NCBI GenBank assembly: GCA_021782055.1 | Contig: JAJXVP010000005.1 | Coordinates: 1-43,228, forward strand | Origin: a bacterium | GTDB lineage: Bacteria > Spirochaetota > Spirochaetia > JABEVK01 | Length of the DNA: 43,228 bases | Direction: 5' to 3' | Part shown: positions 41,309-43,228 of the stretch, piece by piece | Layout: each line of letters starts with the position of its first letter | Numbering within the stretch: the first letter of the stretch is position 1 | Program-made: the position numbers and the translations under genes | Notes under the pieces: model-generated | Database searches by the model: none | Seen by the model: only the letters and a program-made list of their open reading frames with translations | What the model was told of the DNA's origin: nothing

Positions 41309-41733
41309 AACCCCGCACCTGGTTCAAAAAGGTCCTGTTAATCGTTTTTGGCCTCGTGTGGCTGTCTCAAAGTGTTTTTGCTGACCCACCGGTCTCGGGC
41401 AGTACCGCCAGCGGCTTTGGTGAGCCCTATACGGCCAAAGAGTTTCCGGGCTGGATGCTCGACCTGCGTCGAGGCGAGTCGTTGTTTTTTGGTTCATTCC
41501 CGCTGTTTTTTATCTTTGCGGGTCTGGGCTATGACTATTACTACTACTACGCCGTGAGCGGGCAAAACCCTGCCTACACACCCTGGCCTGCGGGACCGGG
41601 AACCTCGGGCTGGACGACCACCACCAACGCCGGTCAACTTTCGGACAAAACCAAAACTTTGATGCTCGTCAGTGCCACGGCTTCACTGATGCTTGCCCTG
41701 ACGGACTGGCTGATTGGGAAGCTCACCCAGTGA
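41305..41733 (+). CDS. Small exported or membrane protein of unknown function
   Basis: A 142-residue protein with a signal peptide (hydrophobic core about 9-23, likely cleaved at VFA|DP). It has an aromatic hydrophobic segment with a tyrosine run (about 55-80) and a C-terminal membrane helix (about 115-136). Start is GTG at 41305, supported by GAGGAA 6 nt upstream and by GTGA overlap with yggS. It also overlaps rluD by GTGA. No family recognised. Confidence 0.7.
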   Translation: MKPRTWFKKVLLIVFGLVWLSQSVFADPPVSGSTASGFGEPYTAKEFPGWMLDLRRGESLFFGSFPLFFIFAGLGYDYYYYYAVSGQNPAYTPWPAGPGTSGWTTTTNAGQLSDKTKTLMLVSATASLMLALTDWLIGKLTQ

Positions 41734-42668
41734 GTGAAAGACCCTCGCAAAAGACGGTTGTCGTCCCTGAGCTGTTGAAGCCCGTTCGCCTCGACGTGTT
41801 TATCGCGTCTTTGGGCTTGTTTACCCGTAACCAATGGGAACGCCGCCAGGGTGGAGTTACTTGCGACAACAAGGCGTTAAAACCATCGTTTAAGCTTAGG
41901 GGAGGCGAAACCCTTGAGCTTAGCTGGACCGACCCTCCTGAAACGGTTCTAGCGCCCCAAGAGCTTCCTCTGGATATTTTGTGGGAAGATTCTCAGCTGA
42001 TTGTACTCAACAAAGCCCGTGGACTTGTCGTTCACCCGGCCGCCGGTCACCAAGAAGGAACCTTGGTTAATGGGCTGTTGTTCCATGTCAAAAGCTTGCA
42101 AGACGAATTTGACGAGACGGCACGGCCAGGGATTGTTCATAGGTTAGATAAAGAAACGACTGGCGTGTTGGTGTGCGCCAAAACCCCCGAAGCACTCGAG
42201 TTTTTAGCCCGACAATTTCGTGAAAAGACCGCCAAAAAGGTGTATTGGGCTGTCGTCAAAGGCCAGCTGACGCCCACGGGGAGCTGGAAATCGGGCCTGA
42301 TCCGTGACCCGCGACACCGTCAACGGTTTACCGTCGCCCCCGAAGACCAGGGCAAGTGGGCCTGGACTGATTGGCAAGTGCGTGAGGTTCACGGCCGCTG
42401 GAGCTGGTTGGCGTTGTACCCTCACACGGGGCGTACCCATCAGTTGCGGGTGCATTGCTCGCAAGCCGGTCACCCGATTTTAGGCGACCCGGTGTATACC
42501 CGTCCTGACGCCGAGTTCCCCGATGCCCCGTTGATGTTGCACGCCCGAAGCCTGACGCTGACGTTGCCCGAGGGTGAGCAACGAACTTTTACGGCTCCCA
42601 TTCCTCAAGATTTTCGGGAAGTAGGGGAACGTGCGGGGTTCGTCTGGCCAGATGACGAGCCGTATTAA
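41730..42668 (+). CDS. rluD: RluD-like 23S rRNA pseudouridine synthase
   Basis: A 312-residue RluA-family enzyme. An N-terminal S4 RNA-binding domain (about 15-75) precedes the catalytic domain with RPGIVHRLDKETTGVLV, where D140 is the catalytic Asp. KKVYWAVVKG, YPHTGRTHQLRVH and GHPILGDPVY follow. Domain layout and length fit RluD (23S uridines 1911, 1915, 1917 in E. coli), but RluC-like specificity cannot be excluded. GTG start, coupled to the upstream gene (GTGA). Its last 80 nt overlap the convergent metallo-beta-lactamase-fold gene. Confidence 0.9.
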   Translation: MSERPSQKTVVVPELLKPVRLDVFIASLGLFTRNQWERRQGGVTCDNKALKPSFKLRGGETLELSWTDPPETVLAPQELPLDILWEDSQLIVLNKARGLVVHPAAGHQEGTLVNGLLFHVKSLQDEFDETARPGIVHRLDKETTGVLVCAKTPEALEFLARQFREKTAKKVYWAVVKGQLTPTGSWKSGLIRDPRHRQRFTVAPEDQGKWAWTDWQVREVHGRWSWLALYPHTGRTHQLRVHCSQAGHPILGDPVYTRPDAEFPDAPLMLHARSLTLTLPEGEQRTFTAPIPQDFREVGERAGFVWPDDEPY

Positions 42669-43209
42669 ACAGCTTTTCACTCCGCATCAGGGTGGGCGGT
42701 CCCTCACCAGGAAAAATTAAGGTATCTTCATGACCTTGAAAAAAACGTTTTTCTAAGGCTTGAGAAAGGTTGACCTTGGCATAGGGGCTTGATGTTGACC
42801 CTGGACGACCCGCCGAGATTAAATCGCCACAAAACAGCCACGACCCAACCTTGTAGACAGCGGCATCATGCGATAACTCAGGAAAGCAAAAAACATCGAC
42901 GGACATGTCGTTTAATTGCAAGCGAGTCCCGGGTTTGACCACCTGGCAGTTGAACTCTTGAACCACCGCCTGGCGACTGAAAATTTGGGCGTCGTAGATC
43001 CGTTTGAGGGTTTGTAGGCCCCGAATATGGTGCGATTGACAGCGGGTAATCAAAACCCACCGGATGTAGTAGTTGTTCTGTTCGATGAGGTCGAGCAGGG
43101 CCACATCCAGCACACCAGGGTCGATCAAAATCGCATCACCGCCGTTATCGGGCCCCAGAATGTAGGTGTTGGTAAAGTTTTCGGCAGAGTAATGGAAGTA
43201 GAATTTCAT
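42589..43209 (-). CDS. Metallo-beta-lactamase-fold protein with degenerate metal site
   Basis: A 206-residue protein with the MBL fold layout: IDPG strand, then the usual THxHxDH loop, then LSHDAAV, LFCGDLIS and FPGEGPPT blocks. The metal loop reads TRCQSHH (55-61): the first two His are Arg and Gln, the Asp is His, and only the last His remains. The late His of the PGHGPxT block is Glu. The conserved Asp in CGDL is kept. Classic di-zinc hydrolase activity is therefore doubtful; it may bind one metal differently or act non-catalytically. AAGGA lies 7 nt before the ATG. Confidence 0.8.
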   Translation of the reverse strand: MKFYFHYSAENFTNTYILGPDNGGDAILIDPGVLDVALLDLIEQNNYYIRWVLITRCQSHHIRGLQTLKRIYDAQIFSRQAVVQEFNCQVVKPGTRLQLNDMSVDVFCFPELSHDAAVYKVGSWLFCGDLISAGRPGSTSSPYAKVNLSQALEKRFFQGHEDTLIFPGEGPPTLMRSEKLFNTARHLARRTPHVPLLPENLEEWEP

Positions 43210-43228
43210 AGCTCGTCCTTCTCTTCGT

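Noticed and set aside
1..43228. CRISPR array, insertion sequence, prophage or integrated element
   Set aside because: No regularly spaced repeats, transposase, integrase or phage genes seen; the three tRNA genes have no flanking repeat of their 3' ends within view.

Overview
The window is about 43.2 kb of densely packed bacterial chromosome. I see no insertion sequence, prophage, CRISPR array or rRNA. Gene content and order point to a spirochaete of the Treponema/Spirochaeta group. The evidence is a protein matching the treponemal cytoplasmic filament protein CfpA, followed by an uncharacterised gene and a pyruvate phosphate dikinase homologue; the run dnaG-rpoD-zinc-ribbon protein-rnpB-TPR-mreBCD-pbp2-rodA; and a second group-type sigma factor next to groES. 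From memory these match T. pallidum TP0746-0748, TP0492-0501 and TP1012-1013, but I could not check this. Species cannot be assigned.

Layout. 1-4.0 kb: envelope or secreted proteins (TPR/SPOR protein, large lipoprotein, VWA protein) and an NrnA-like DHH phosphoesterase. 4.1-10.0 kb: cfpA, an unknown two-part protein, and a PPDK homologue whose ATP-binding half looks degenerate. 10.1-11.4 kb (minus): HEAT-repeat exported protein and a small lipoprotein. 11.5-15.4 kb: coaD, rpmF-acpP-rnc, cca (minus), thiN. 15.4-19.2 kb: spirochaete-type unknown protein, small membrane protein, glycogen synthase, tRNA-Thr and tRNA-Tyr. 19.2-25.3 kb: YkgJ-type cysteine protein, an overlooked 56-residue protein, mltG, dnaG, rpoD, zinc-ribbon coiled-coil protein. 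25.3-32.2 kb: RNase P RNA, TPR membrane protein and the rod-shape operon mreB-mreC-mreD-pbp2-rodA. 32.2-34.7 kb (minus): tRNA-Val and ilvB-ilvN. 34.9-39.0 kb: SET-domain protein coupled to a WD40-like secreted protein, then glycogen phosphorylase. 39.1-43.2 kb: alternative sigma factor (minus), groES, yggS, small membrane protein, rluD-like pseudouridine synthase, and a metallo-beta-lactamase-fold protein (minus) lacking most metal ligands.

How the genes fit together. Three themes recur: cell shape and wall growth (MreBCD, PBP2, RodA, MltG, SPOR protein, CfpA filament), glycogen turnover (GlgA, GlgP) with PEP/pyruvate chemistry (PPDK homologue), and core information processing (RpoD, second sigma, DnaG, RNase P, RNase III, Cca, L32). 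Many genes overlap by 1-17 nt, most often as ATGA or GTGA, which implies extensive translational coupling. None of the three tRNA genes encodes CCA, so all need the Cca enzyme found in the same window.

Most of the window is ordinary core genome. The best candidates for something new are the cfpA/unknown/PPDK-like module, the SET-WD40 pair, the 56-residue protein with a perfect Shine-Dalgarno site, the paired operator-like repeats before glgP, and the palindrome-rich sigma/groES intergenic region. All function calls come from reading motifs by eye; no database search was run.
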